DNA of 64,000 nt from positions 310,001 through 374,000 of the forward strand of contig NZ_JBIWES010000003.1 of NCBI RefSeq assembly GCF_044762665.1, given 5' to 3'. The position numbers and the translations under genes were made by a program. The notes below the pieces were generated by a model. It was not told the origin of the DNA and did not search any database. It saw only the letters and a list, made by a program, of their open reading frames with translations. Below are positions 42,197 through 50,848 of the stretch, piece after piece. Every line of letters begins with the position of its first letter. Within the stretch, counting starts at the first letter, position 1. Source of the DNA: Peribacillus frigoritolerans_B (GTDB lineage Bacteria > Bacillota > Bacilli > Bacillales > DSM-1321).

Positions 42197-42817
42197 ATGG
42201 CTTTTAAATCGAAAAAAGACAAATTCGCGGTAATGCTTTTTAACATCGCACAAAACCTTAAAGAAGGTGCTGACTATTTCGCGGATTATAAACTCAAGAA
42301 CATCTCCGATCTCAAAGTATTTTCAGATACCATGAAAGACTATGAGCATAAGGGCGATTCAATGGTTCATAATGTGATCAAAGAGCTTAACAATGCTTTC
42401 ATCACTCCTATCGAACGGGAGGATATCCTTGAATTAACCATGAGAATGGATGATGTCATAGACGGTTTGGAACACTGTGCGGCATTATTCGAAATGTACT
42501 CAATTGTCAATGCAGATGAGTATATGCTTAAGTTTGTGGATGCAATCAAACAGTGTACGTATGAGATTGAAAATGCTGTCGATACACTATCCACTAAAAA
42601 ATTGCCAATGATTCGTGAACATGCAATCAAAATTAAAGATCTTGAATCCGTTTGTGACGGAATCCAACGTCAATCAATCAAAAACTTGTTTACAGTTGAA
42701 AAAGATCCAATCAGGATCATTCAATATAAAGAAATTTATGAAAGCCTTGAAGAGATTGCCGATCACTGTCAAGCGGTGGCCAATACACTTGAAACAATCA
42801 TAATGAAAAACGCCTAA
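42197..42817 (+). CDS. ykaA: DUF47 family protein, Pit accessory (YkaA type)
   Basis: 206 residues from ATG 42197 (GGGAGG nine bases upstream); B. subtilis YkaA is 205. PhoU-like helical bundle: EHKGDSMVHNVIKELNNAFITPIEREDILELTMRMDDVIDGLEH is the E-x-x-x-D metal-cluster signature of PhoU/DUF47 proteins. Such proteins sit beside pit genes and probably gate the low-affinity carrier. Sixteen bases separate it from pit copy 2, so those two are an operon, as in B. subtilis. Confidence 0.9.
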   Translation: MAFKSKKDKFAVMLFNIAQNLKEGADYFADYKLKNISDLKVFSDTMKDYEHKGDSMVHNVIKELNNAFITPIEREDILELTMRMDDVIDGLEHCAALFEMYSIVNADEYMLKFVDAIKQCTYEIENAVDTLSTKKLPMIREHAIKIKDLESVCDGIQRQSIKNLFTVEKDPIRIIQYKEIYESLEEIADHCQAVANTLETIIMKNA

Positions 42818-42832
42818 GGAGTACCCCAATAA

Positions 42833-43831
42833 ATGGATACTTTATTAATTATAACAATATTAATCGTTTTCTTTGCTTTAGCATTTGACTTCATCAATGG
42901 TTTTCATGATACAGCCAATGCAATAGCGACTGCTGTTTCAACAAAGGCCTTGAAGCCTAGGCATGCCATCATCATGGCAGCCGTCATGAATTTCGTCGGA
43001 GCCATGACATTTACTGGAGTGGCGAAGACCATAACGAAGGATATCGTGGATCCGTTCACGCTTCCGAATGGTTCATATGTAATTATGGCTGCTCTACTTG
43101 CCGCCATCATATGGAACCTTCTAACGTGGTATTACGGAATACCAAGCAGTTCCTCCCATGCATTGATTGGTTCGATTGCTGGTGCAGCGATTGCTGCAGC
43201 AGGATTCGCTGGAATTAACTGGGGAGGATTCTTGAAAATTCTTCAAGCTTTGATCTTCTCCCCGCTAATTGCTTTTGCAATCGGGTTTATCGTATACAGC
43301 ATCTTTAAAGTTGTTTTTAAAAACAATAACCTGACAAAAACAAACCAAAAATTCCGGACTATACAGATTGCTACTGCAGCACTTCAATCGTATACCCACG
43401 GAACGAACGACGCTCAAAAAGCAATGGGTATCATCACGATGGCCCTTATTGCAAATGGTTATGCATCAAGTACCGATATCGCCTTCTGGGTTCAGTTCTC
43501 CTGTGCGCTCGCAATGGGACTTGGAACTTCGGTCGGCGGCTGGAAGATCATTAAGACCGTTGGCGGCAAAATCATGAAAATCCGGCCGGTCAATGGTGTT
43601 GCAGCGGATTTAACCGGAGCCTTTATCATTTTCGGTGCGACTGTAATACACATGCCAGTCAGTACAACCCATGTTATTTCGTCTTCAATCCTTGGGGTTG
43701 GATCAGCGCATCGTGTCAAGGGTGTAAAATGGGGAACGGCTAAAAGAATGATCATCACATGGTTCATTACCATTCCCATCTCGGCTACATTAGCTGGTTT
43801 GCTTTATCTTTTAATTAACTTCCTATTCTAA
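42833..43831 (+). CDS. pit: inorganic phosphate transporter, PiT family (copy 2)
   Basis: 332 residues, same length as copy 1 and alignable without gaps; long blocks are identical (FINGFHDTANAIATAVSTKAL, GGKIMKIRPVNGVAAD), with conservative changes elsewhere (for example VAHTITKD to VAKTITKD). Both PiT signatures intact, so it should be functional. Directly follows ykaA with AAGGAG upstream. This operon pair is the ancestral arrangement; copy 1 looks like the duplicate with its own promoter. Confidence 0.92.
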   Translation: MDTLLIITILIVFFALAFDFINGFHDTANAIATAVSTKALKPRHAIIMAAVMNFVGAMTFTGVAKTITKDIVDPFTLPNGSYVIMAALLAAIIWNLLTWYYGIPSSSSHALIGSIAGAAIAAAGFAGINWGGFLKILQALIFSPLIAFAIGFIVYSIFKVVFKNNNLTKTNQKFRTIQIATAALQSYTHGTNDAQKAMGIITMALIANGYASSTDIAFWVQFSCALAMGLGTSVGGWKIIKTVGGKIMKIRPVNGVAADLTGAFIIFGATVIHMPVSTTHVISSSILGVGSAHRVKGVKWGTAKRMIITWFITIPISATLAGLLYLLINFLF

Positions 43832-43835
43832 AATA

Positions 43836-43868
43836 AAATCCCTTCCGGTTTCCATCGGTAGGGATTTT
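43836..43868 (+). terminator. terminator of the ykaA-pit operon
   Basis: AAAATCCC-…-GGGATTTTCTG with inner TACCGATGG-type pairing. Confidence 0.75.
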
Positions 43869-43958
43869 CTGTTTTACAAAGGATTTATCTATGCTTATTA
43901 ATAGGAAATCGTTTAAAATTCAAGGAGAAGGAATTTTTTTTAGCGAGGGGCAAAAAAA

Positions 43959-45215
43959 ATGAAGGAATTCGAAAAAAATAGAGATATTTTTAAAGACCTT
44001 TATGGAGATATGATGGAGTTTGCCGATAGAATCAGTTCTGTTTTAGGTTGCCCCATTACAATCGAGGACGGTAACCACCGCTTACTTGCATATAGCACTC
44101 ACGATGATACTACGGATCAGGCTCGTATCATGACCATAATCGGAAGACGTGTCCCTGAAAAGGTCATCAACAGTTTATGGAAAGATGGCTTCATCCCCGC
44201 GTTATTGAAAGAAGATGCCCCCATTAAAATCGGGGCTATCAATGATGTCGGTCTCGGGAATAGGGTTGCGGTTTCCATCCGGAAAAATAATGAAGTACTT
44301 GGATTCATTTGGGCTTTGGAGGTAAATGAACCTTTCACCGAAGAAGATATGAAATTTCTGCAATTCGCTGCCAAGGAGGCAAAGAACCAGTTACAGCAAT
44401 TGCAATTGAAAAAGAAAAGGAAAGAGGCAGGTCATCAAGAATTCCTCTGGCGCATGTTGACCGGGCACTACCAAGAAGAATCGGAAATAATTGAAAATTA
44501 CAAGAAATTCTCCATCCATGTTCCAGTGGCTTTTTCCATTTTGGTATTCGAATTTCCTAAAGAGATCAATCGCGAAGTGGAGCGCTACATTTCATACATG
44601 TTAACGACCACTCAAAAGATAAACAGTTCCTTATTTGCCATTGACCATAATAAGCTCATTCTTTTCGCGGGAGCCAACCAGGAAAACAACCCTTCTTTCA
44701 CTTCATCGATTTATGAGTTCATTCCTTTTTTCATTCTGGAGATGAAACGGCGTTTCGGTGTTGAGCATATCCTTGGAACGGCTGGAAATATGTATAAAAA
44801 CTTAATGGATGTTAAATCAAGTTACGAAGAAGCTTTATACACCCTAAAAATGAAGAATATATTCCCTGATGACATGAAACTCATTTTACATTACGAAGAA
44901 CTTGGCATGTTTCAAATGATTGAATCACTTGCAAGCAACAAACAGCGTCGTGTCCATCCTTCCATCCTTAAGCTAAAGGCATACGACATGAAAAACCAGA
45001 CGGAATTGCTGCAAACACTCACCGTCTATCTAGAGAAAGATTGCAACCCAAATGAAGCTTCAAGAATTCTTCATATCCATGTGAATACATTGAATTACCG
45101 ATTGAAAAGAATATCTGAAGTGGGAAATATTCGATTAAAAGACCCGATTCAAAAAATGTCCCTCTTTCTTAACATTAAACTTAATCAATATGATGAATTT
45201 TTCAAGAAAAATTAA
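43959..45215 (+). CDS. adeR: PucR-family regulator, probable AdeR (activator of ald)
   Basis: 418 residues. Amino sensory domain (about 15-145, GAF-like: ISSVLGCPITIEDGNHRLLAYS), central GGDEF-like CdaR domain (about 165-310), and PucR carboxy-terminal HTH (about 345-415: LLQTLTVYLEKDCNPNEASRILHIHVNTLNYRLKRISEVG). B. subtilis AdeR (YukF), of similar size, activates alanine dehydrogenase in response to L-alanine and is encoded beside ald. Here ald is the second gene downstream. AGGGG lies before the ATG. Confidence 0.8.
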   Translation: MKEFEKNRDIFKDLYGDMMEFADRISSVLGCPITIEDGNHRLLAYSTHDDTTDQARIMTIIGRRVPEKVINSLWKDGFIPALLKEDAPIKIGAINDVGLGNRVAVSIRKNNEVLGFIWALEVNEPFTEEDMKFLQFAAKEAKNQLQQLQLKKKRKEAGHQEFLWRMLTGHYQEESEIIENYKKFSIHVPVAFSILVFEFPKEINREVERYISYMLTTTQKINSSLFAIDHNKLILFAGANQENNPSFTSSIYEFIPFFILEMKRRFGVEHILGTAGNMYKNLMDVKSSYEEALYTLKMKNIFPDDMKLILHYEELGMFQMIESLASNKQRRVHPSILKLKAYDMKNQTELLQTLTVYLEKDCNPNEASRILHIHVNTLNYRLKRISEVGNIRLKDPIQKMSLFLNIKLNQYDEFFKKN

Positions 45216-45267
45216 TGATATATTCCTTGATATGGAATGCTAAAAGAAGTGTGGAAAGGTTGATCAT

Positions 45268-46089
45268 ATGAAATTTGAAACAAAAGAAGAACTCGAAAAA
45301 GAATTAACAATCATTGGAAAATGGGAGAAGGATCAGAAAGGACTATGGTTTTGGGAACGTATTGGCCGGATCCCCTTCAAGCTATTGGATAAGTTGACAC
45401 CGGATTTCATTCAGAAAAAATTGGGTGTCATGCTTGATGAAATCGGCAGCTACATTCAGAATGGCGGAAAATATTTAACGAAAGAAGCCTATATTCTAAG
45501 TCAGCTGCAAGCAAAGGTTCCCGAATTAAATATTACTGACCTGGAAGATGTTTCAAGGATTCCCCTCCATATCATGGATAGCGTGAGTCAGGATATTAAA
45601 AATTCAGGCAGCAAATTGGCAACGGTTCAAGGTGCCACTACCGGGATTGGCGGAATCTTCACCTTGGCCATCGACATCCCACTCCTTCTCGGCATGTCGA
45701 TCAAAACCCTTCAGGATATTGCCATCACATATGGCTTCAATCCCAGAGACCGCGAAGAACGTATTTTCATCGTCAAATGTCTACAATTTACAACATCGGA
45801 TGTTGTCGGCAAAAAGGCTCTATTAAATGAATTGTCGAAAATGAACCAGACTGATTCCCAATCAAAAAGGGAAATAGCATCCGAACTGCAAGGATGGCGA
45901 GAAGTCGTTTATACATACCGTGATCAGTTTGGCTGGAAAAAGCTTTTGCAAATGGTTCCTGTTGCCGGAATAATATTTGGCGCCCTTACAAATCGGTCGA
46001 TGATAGCCGATATTGCCGATACGGGAATCATGCTATATAAGAAAAGAAGGATTTTAGAGCGCATTCAAGAACCTATTGCAAAGAATTAA
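45268..46089 (+). CDS. EcsC family protein
   Basis: 273 residues. EcsC domain across about 30-265: WFWERIGRIPFKLLDKLTPDFIQKKLG, TGIGGIFTLAIDIPLLLGMSIKTLQDIAITYGF, and VPVAGIIFGALTNRSMIADIADTGIMLYKKRRI. One or two hydrophobic helices may associate with membrane. EcsC-family proteins (named after the third gene of the B. subtilis ecs operon) have no assigned biochemistry. It is inserted between adeR and ald, 52 bases after the former; the ald promoter and palindrome lie downstream of it. Confidence 0.82.
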   Translation: MKFETKEELEKELTIIGKWEKDQKGLWFWERIGRIPFKLLDKLTPDFIQKKLGVMLDEIGSYIQNGGKYLTKEAYILSQLQAKVPELNITDLEDVSRIPLHIMDSVSQDIKNSGSKLATVQGATTGIGGIFTLAIDIPLLLGMSIKTLQDIAITYGFNPRDREERIFIVKCLQFTTSDVVGKKALLNELSKMNQTDSQSKREIASELQGWREVVYTYRDQFGWKKLLQMVPVAGIIFGALTNRSMIADIADTGIMLYKKRRILERIQEPIAKN

Positions 46090-46144
46090 ATTCAGCTTTT
46101 AAAAAAAGGTCTTGATCCTGCGAGTCCATGTTTTTTAAACTGCG

Positions 46145-46162
46145 TTTGTGGAATTCCACAAA
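46145..46162. promoter_or_regulatory. perfect palindrome before ald, probable AdeR site
   Basis: TTTGTGGAATTCCACAAA, 18 bp perfect dyad, 100 bases upstream of the ald start; a half-site-like TTTCCACAT recurs at 46185-46193. A TATACT -10 lies at 46216-46221 without a good -35, as expected for an activated promoter. Confidence 0.6.
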
Positions 46163-46261
46163 TACACCTTTTTCATTTTTCTGATTTCCACATACTAACT
46201 GTTTCTTTTTCCAACTATACTTGTGATACAAATAGTAAAACATATTATTGGAGGGATTAAG

Positions 46262-47395
46262 ATGAGAATAGGAATTCCAAAAGAGATTAAAAACAATGAA
46301 AATCGTGTAGCTATCACTCCAGCTGGGGTCGTAGCATTAGTCAATGCAGGACACGAAGTATTAATCGAAATGAACGCAGGTCTAGGAAGCAGTTTTACAA
46401 ATGAAGCATATCAAGAAGCTGGTGCTGTAATAGTCGAGGACGCTGCTAGCGTTTGGGCAAGCACAGAAATGATCATGAAAGTAAAAGAACCTATCTCATC
46501 TGAATATAAATATTTCAGAAAAGATTTAATCCTTTTCACATATTTACATCTTGCGGCAGAACCGGCCCTAGCTCAGGCCCTAAAAGAAAGCGGTGTCTTG
46601 GCCATTGCTTATGAAACGGTTGCTGTAAACCGCACACTTCCTTTATTGACACCAATGAGTGAAGTTGCAGGACGCATGGCTGCACAAATCGGTGCTCAGT
46701 TCCTTGAAAAAAATAACGGCGGTAAAGGAATACTCTTAAGCGGAGTTCCTGGAGTCAAACGTGGTAAAGTCGCTGTAATCGGCGGAGGCATGGTTGGAAC
46801 GAATGCTGCTAAAATCGCTATCGGATTAGGCGCGGATGTTACCATTCTTGACTTAAGCCCTGACCGCCTTCGTCAACTTGATGATATTTTCGGAAATGAA
46901 CTGACTACACTCATCTCCAACCCTTATAATATTGCAGAAGCAGTCAAAGAAGCCGATTTAGTAATCGGTGCTGTATTGATTCCAGGTGCTAAAGCTCCTA
47001 AGCTAGTTACTGAAGAAATGGTTAAATCGATGTCTCCAGGTTCAGTCATTGTCGATGTTGCAATCGACCAAGGCGGTATCTTTGAAACTGTCGACCACAT
47101 AACAACACATGATAACCCTACTTATGTTAAGCATGGAGTAGTGCATTATGCAGTAGCAAATATGCCAGGAGCAGTGCCTCAAACTTCTACAGTAGCTTTA
47201 ACTAACGTAACAGTACCATTTGCACTTCAAATTGCAAACAAAGGTGCCATCAAAGCAATCCTTGAAAATGATGCACTTGCAAAAGGCGTCAATGTGGCGA
47301 ACGGTGAAATCACTTTCGAAGCAGTTGCCACAGACCTTGGGTACAACTATGTAAGTGTTGAAAACGCTTTAAACCCCAATAACATTAACGCTTAA
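46262..47395 (+). CDS. ald: alanine dehydrogenase
   Basis: 377 residues from ATG 46262 (TTGGAGGG upstream); B. subtilis Ald is 378. Pyruvate-binding and catalytic residues Arg15, Lys75 (MKVKEP) and His96 (YLHLAAE) are in place; NAD-binding Rossmann loop VIGGGMVGTNAAKIA; catalytic aspartate region VIVDVAIDQGG. Oxidatively deaminates L-alanine to pyruvate and ammonia, important for alanine use and sporulation. Single transcriptional unit with a strong terminator. Confidence 0.96.
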   Translation: MRIGIPKEIKNNENRVAITPAGVVALVNAGHEVLIEMNAGLGSSFTNEAYQEAGAVIVEDAASVWASTEMIMKVKEPISSEYKYFRKDLILFTYLHLAAEPALAQALKESGVLAIAYETVAVNRTLPLLTPMSEVAGRMAAQIGAQFLEKNNGGKGILLSGVPGVKRGKVAVIGGGMVGTNAAKIAIGLGADVTILDLSPDRLRQLDDIFGNELTTLISNPYNIAEAVKEADLVIGAVLIPGAKAPKLVTEEMVKSMSPGSVIVDVAIDQGGIFETVDHITTHDNPTYVKHGVVHYAVANMPGAVPQTSTVALTNVTVPFALQIANKGAIKAILENDALAKGVNVANGEITFEAVATDLGYNYVSVENALNPNNINA

Positions 47396-47396
47396 T

Positions 47397-47440
47397 AAAA
47401 AATAAGACTCCAGACATAATCGTCTGGAGTCTTATTTTTT
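47397..47440 (+). terminator. terminator of ald
   Basis: AAAAATAAGACTCCAGAC…GTCTGGAGTCTTATTTTTT, near-perfect stem and T run. Confidence 0.9.
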
Positions 47441-47601
47441 CCTGGTTTTAATATTCTTTCAACTAAAAACGATATCTGCGCATTTACGACTTAATATTAC
47501 AAGGAAATATAGGTGCTGGCCTGGTTCTTCCTATCAATTTAAGGTTTTAACCACTTTGCGCATGGTCATTCAGCCACAGCTGGCTAAGAATATCTGTGTG
47601 T

Positions 47602-47634
47602 AAAAGACCTACTGGAAAAATAAGTAGGTCTTCT
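47602..47634. terminator. hairpin downstream of the FAD-oxidase remnant
   Basis: AAGACCTACT (47604-47613) and AGTAGGTCTT (47623-47632); on the minus strand followed by TTAC with few Ts. Confidence 0.5.
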
Positions 47635-47671
47635 ATTAAAGCTTGTTTTTAATACAAAAGTCACGATATAC

Positions 47672-47970
47672 CTATTGTAATCTTTCCTTATGTATTTCCC
47701 GAATACAATGATGACTTATTATTCGGTCGTCTTCTTCTTTTTCTTGCGTTAACACCAGGGCGGTTTGGCGTGATGATGCATCTTGTCTTGATCCTAATCC
47801 AAAAGGAATGACTGGTATTCCATGTTCATTTGCATAACCCATGATTGCTCTTACTTCCGCAGTATCCCTTGGATATATCACCATATCCGGTAAATACGGA
47901 GTGTGATATGATTCATCATGGCTGTGCTGTTCCAATAAAGTTTCATTTACCGTGTTCTTCCGAAAGTATC
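47672..47970 (-). pseudogene. remnant of FAD-linked oxidase (GlcD/D-lactate dehydrogenase type)
   Basis: The open segment contains EQHSHDESYHTPYLPDMVIYPRDTAEVRAIMGYANEHGIPVIPFGLGS, the start of a PCMH-type FAD-binding domain, then loses similarity (RQDASSRQTALVLTQEKEE…) and stops after about 87 residues, where intact proteins run to about 450. Homologous-looking residues also extend upstream of the first ATG (RYFRKNTVNETLL) to a TAG near 47970. There is no plausible start with a ribosome binding site. I read it as a decayed fragment. Confidence 0.65.
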
Positions 47971-48079
47971 TTCCTTCATTCTTCTATATAATCATTCGTT
48001 ATGCTGCCCCATTTTTTACCAAACATTATGAAAATATTACACAAATGAGATTGCCCGCTAATAGGCAATCCATCTTTCT

Positions 48080-48886
48080 TCACTTACTGAAACCTTTCGT
48101 TTTATCCGTGCAGGCCTTCATTGCTTGTAGAATGCTGGATCTTAGCTGATTCTCTTCCAAAGCCGCTACCGCAGATATCGTTGATCCGCCCGGCGTGCAG
48201 ACATCATCCTTTAAAGCAGCAGGATGTCTTTCCGTTTCCAGTACCATTTTAGCAGCTCCCATTACAGCTTGTGCTGCCATTCGGTATGCTTGTTTTCGTG
48301 GAATGCCATCACGGACCCCCCCATCAGCCAGCGCCTCGATGAACATATATACATAAGCAGGCGACGAACCGCTGATAGCCGGTACTGCGTCCATCAAATC
48401 TTCATGCAGGATTTCCGTTTTACCGAAACTATTCAGCAGTGCAGTCACATCCTCTATATCAGCATCGGTAATTTCATCATTAATGCACATGGCAGTCATG
48501 CCTTCACCGACAAGCGAAGGGGTGTTTGGCATCGTCCGGACAACCTTCACTCTTTTTTCGAAGCTGTTCTCAACTAGAGATACAGTGATTCCTGCTGCCA
48601 TAGTAATGATCACAGCATCTTCTTTAACATGATTCTTCACTTCTTCAAGCACTTGCTTATGCATGGCAGGTTGGATCCCTAGAAAGAGAAAATCGGCAAA
48701 ACCGGCAACCTCTTTATTATCCAAAGTACCTTTAACGTTATATTTCGTGGTGATTTTAGTTTTGGTCTCCGCACTCGCAGTACTGACTATGATCTCTTCA
48801 GGTGAAATGACCTCTGCAAGCAGCATGCCCTCAAGCATTGCCTCACCCATTTTGCCGCATCCAATAAAACCGATTTTTTTATTCAT
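48080..48886 (-). CDS. proC: pyrroline-5-carboxylate reductase
   Basis: 268 residues. NADPH-binding GFIGCGKMGEAMLEG at the amino end, RTMPNTPSLVGEGMTA in the middle, and the ProC carboxy signature AVPAISGSSPAYVYMFIEALADGGVRDGIPR with CTPGGSTISAVAALEE. Last step of proline synthesis. Bacillus usually has several paralogues (ProG/ProH/ProI); which one this is cannot be told. It stands alone, between the oxidase remnant and the MFS gene. Confidence 0.92.
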   Translation of the reverse strand: MNKKIGFIGCGKMGEAMLEGMLLAEVISPEEIIVSTASAETKTKITTKYNVKGTLDNKEVAGFADFLFLGIQPAMHKQVLEEVKNHVKEDAVIITMAAGITVSLVENSFEKRVKVVRTMPNTPSLVGEGMTAMCINDEITDADIEDVTALLNSFGKTEILHEDLMDAVPAISGSSPAYVYMFIEALADGGVRDGIPRKQAYRMAAQAVMGAAKMVLETERHPAALKDDVCTPGGSTISAVAALEENQLRSSILQAMKACTDKTKGFSK

Positions 48887-49079
48887 ATCTTACACTTCCA
48901 ATCATGGTTCATCTAGATTCCTTCTTATTATATCGGATATGGTATATGGAAACACGTTGGAGATATTAATCAGGAAGGATTTGGTGATTTCTGGTCGAAT
49001 TACTTAAATAATATGAATGAATCTTTATATCCACCTTTACGCAATATAGTCATGTAATTGAATTCTTTTGCAAAAAACG

Positions 49080-49125
49080 TTGACTAATTGGTCATTAGAG
49101 ATTTATAATTTTGACCTATTAGTCA
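49080..49125 (+). promoter_or_regulatory. promoter and twin operators of the MFS exporter
   Basis: -35 TTGACT (49080-49085), 18-base spacer, -10 TATAAT (49104-49109). Two 14-bp TGAC-N6-GTCA dyads, TGACTAATTGGTCA (49081-49094) and TGACCTATTAGTCA (49112-49125), overlap the -35 and directly follow the -10; they are reverse complements at 13 of 14 positions. Typical of TetR-type repression. Confidence 0.7.
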
Positions 49126-49166
49126 CAAACGAATAAGAAATACAGTTATAGAAATGGAGAAATGCT

Positions 49167-50732
49167 ATGCAAATGGAAAAAAAAGCGGTCAATACCAAGC
49201 TTGTCTTAACAGGATTGATCATAGGAATGTTTTTCAGTTCATTGGAACAGACGATCGTCGGTACGGCCATGCCGACCATTATCGGGCAATTGAATGGTTT
49301 TACCATCTTTGCATGGGTAACGACTGCCTATTTAATAGCCTCAACGACTGTTGTACCCATTGTTGGAAAGCTATCTGATTTATATGGCAGGCGTTCCCTT
49401 TATCTGCTTGGCACAATCATATTTACGATCGGTTCGTTTTTATGTGCCACAGCCACTTCGATGGAGCAATTGATCATCTACAGGGGTCTGCAGGGAATCG
49501 GCGGCGGGATGATCATGCCTTTATCCCAAACGATCATCGGCGATATATTCTCTGCGGAACAAAGAGCCAAATGGCAGGGTGTATTCGGAGCCCTTTTTGG
49601 TTTAAGTTCTGTCATCGGCCCTTTTTTGGGCGGCCTGATCGTTGACCATATCAGCTGGCATTGGATCTTTTTGATCAATGTACCGACGGGCTTACTATCT
49701 GCCATTTTGATTTATGTAGGGTTGAAACATGAAGCGATAAGGAAAACTGAGAAAGTGAATATCGATTATCTAGGGATTTTCACCTTGATTCCTGGTATTG
49801 TCCTGTTATTGCTTGGCTTGACCTTCGGTGGTGATAAATTCGAATGGGTATCATTAGAATCTCTCTTGATTTTCGGCAGCACCATTGTCTTCATTGCCCT
49901 ATTCATCATTTTTGAAAGAAGAGCAGTCGAACCTATCCTTGATTTATCCCTTTTTAAGAATAGAGTTTTTTCCACTACGAATATTTTGGGATTCCTGCTT
50001 GGCCTTGGCATGTTCGGAGCAATCATGTTCGTCCCGCTGTTCATGCAAGGCGTTTTGGGAGTTTCACCAACAAAAGCGGGTTCGACCATGACTCCGATGA
50101 TGATCGGTATGATTCTTTCCAGCATCATTGGCGGTCGGTTACTTTTGAAATTCCGTTTTCGTACCGTGCTTACCTTTGGAATGGCCTTTGCGACGCTTGG
50201 CTTTTTCTTAATGAGTATGATGGACGGCAGTACGACTATATTCACTGCGTACTCATTCATGGCCATCCTTGGGATAGGCATGGGGCTTGTCATGCCGACA
50301 TTGATGATTGCCGTTCAAAACGAATTTCCAAAATCGCAGCTAGGTTCGGTTACAGCTGCTTCGACATTCTTCCGGTCAATAGGGGGAACGATGGGCATCA
50401 CGATTTTGAATGCTGTCATGAATCACAATCTCCAGCAAAATATGGATGATGCGGTCGTAAGCCAAAAGGACCCTATATTGCATGAGGCACTGAAGGCATT
50501 AGCCGATAAAACGGATACGTTATTCAACATCATGCTTTATCCTGAAAACCTTAAAATGCCCGCAGAAGTCAGCAATGTCCTTGTAAAAACGATAGAAAAT
50601 GCCTGGATCGATGCATTCTCCAGTGTTTTCATCACCGGTATCTTTTTTGTTTCCGCGGGGATATTAGTGGCACTTTCCGTGGGTTCGGGCCGAATCAAAA
50701 GTGATCAAGAAACAGAAAAAGAATTAGGCTAA
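49167..50732 (+). CDS. DHA2 family (EmrB/QacA) multidrug MFS exporter
   Basis: 521 residues with about 14 membrane helices. LEQTIVGTAMPTI in helix one is motif D1 of DHA2 exporters (LDxTIVNVALP-like), GKLSDLYGRRSLYLLG is motif A, and GGGMIMPLSQTIIGDIFSAEQRAKWQGVFGALFGLSSVIGPFLGGL contains motif C. Proton-driven export of drugs, dyes or antibiotics. The promoter has twin operators but no TetR gene lies near it, so the regulator must be encoded elsewhere. Confidence 0.9.
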   Translation: MQMEKKAVNTKLVLTGLIIGMFFSSLEQTIVGTAMPTIIGQLNGFTIFAWVTTAYLIASTTVVPIVGKLSDLYGRRSLYLLGTIIFTIGSFLCATATSMEQLIIYRGLQGIGGGMIMPLSQTIIGDIFSAEQRAKWQGVFGALFGLSSVIGPFLGGLIVDHISWHWIFLINVPTGLLSAILIYVGLKHEAIRKTEKVNIDYLGIFTLIPGIVLLLLGLTFGGDKFEWVSLESLLIFGSTIVFIALFIIFERRAVEPILDLSLFKNRVFSTTNILGFLLGLGMFGAIMFVPLFMQGVLGVSPTKAGSTMTPMMIGMILSSIIGGRLLLKFRFRTVLTFGMAFATLGFFLMSMMDGSTTIFTAYSFMAILGIGMGLVMPTLMIAVQNEFPKSQLGSVTAASTFFRSIGGTMGITILNAVMNHNLQQNMDDAVVSQKDPILHEALKALADKTDTLFNIMLYPENLKMPAEVSNVLVKTIENAWIDAFSSVFITGIFFVSAGILVALSVGSGRIKSDQETEKELG

Positions 50733-50743
50733 ATATATGCTCG

Positions 50744-50776
50744 GGACCGGCTGATATAATCGGTCGGCCTTTTTCA
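50744..50776 (+). terminator. terminator of the MFS gene
   Basis: GACCGGCTGATATAATCGGTCGGCC followed by TTTTTC; compact stem. Confidence 0.6.
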
Positions 50777-50848
50777 TCCCTTCAATCCTATGTTTCTTTT
50801 TCATTGATAAGGGAATTTTACCTATATGAGATTAAATGGGGTGATACT

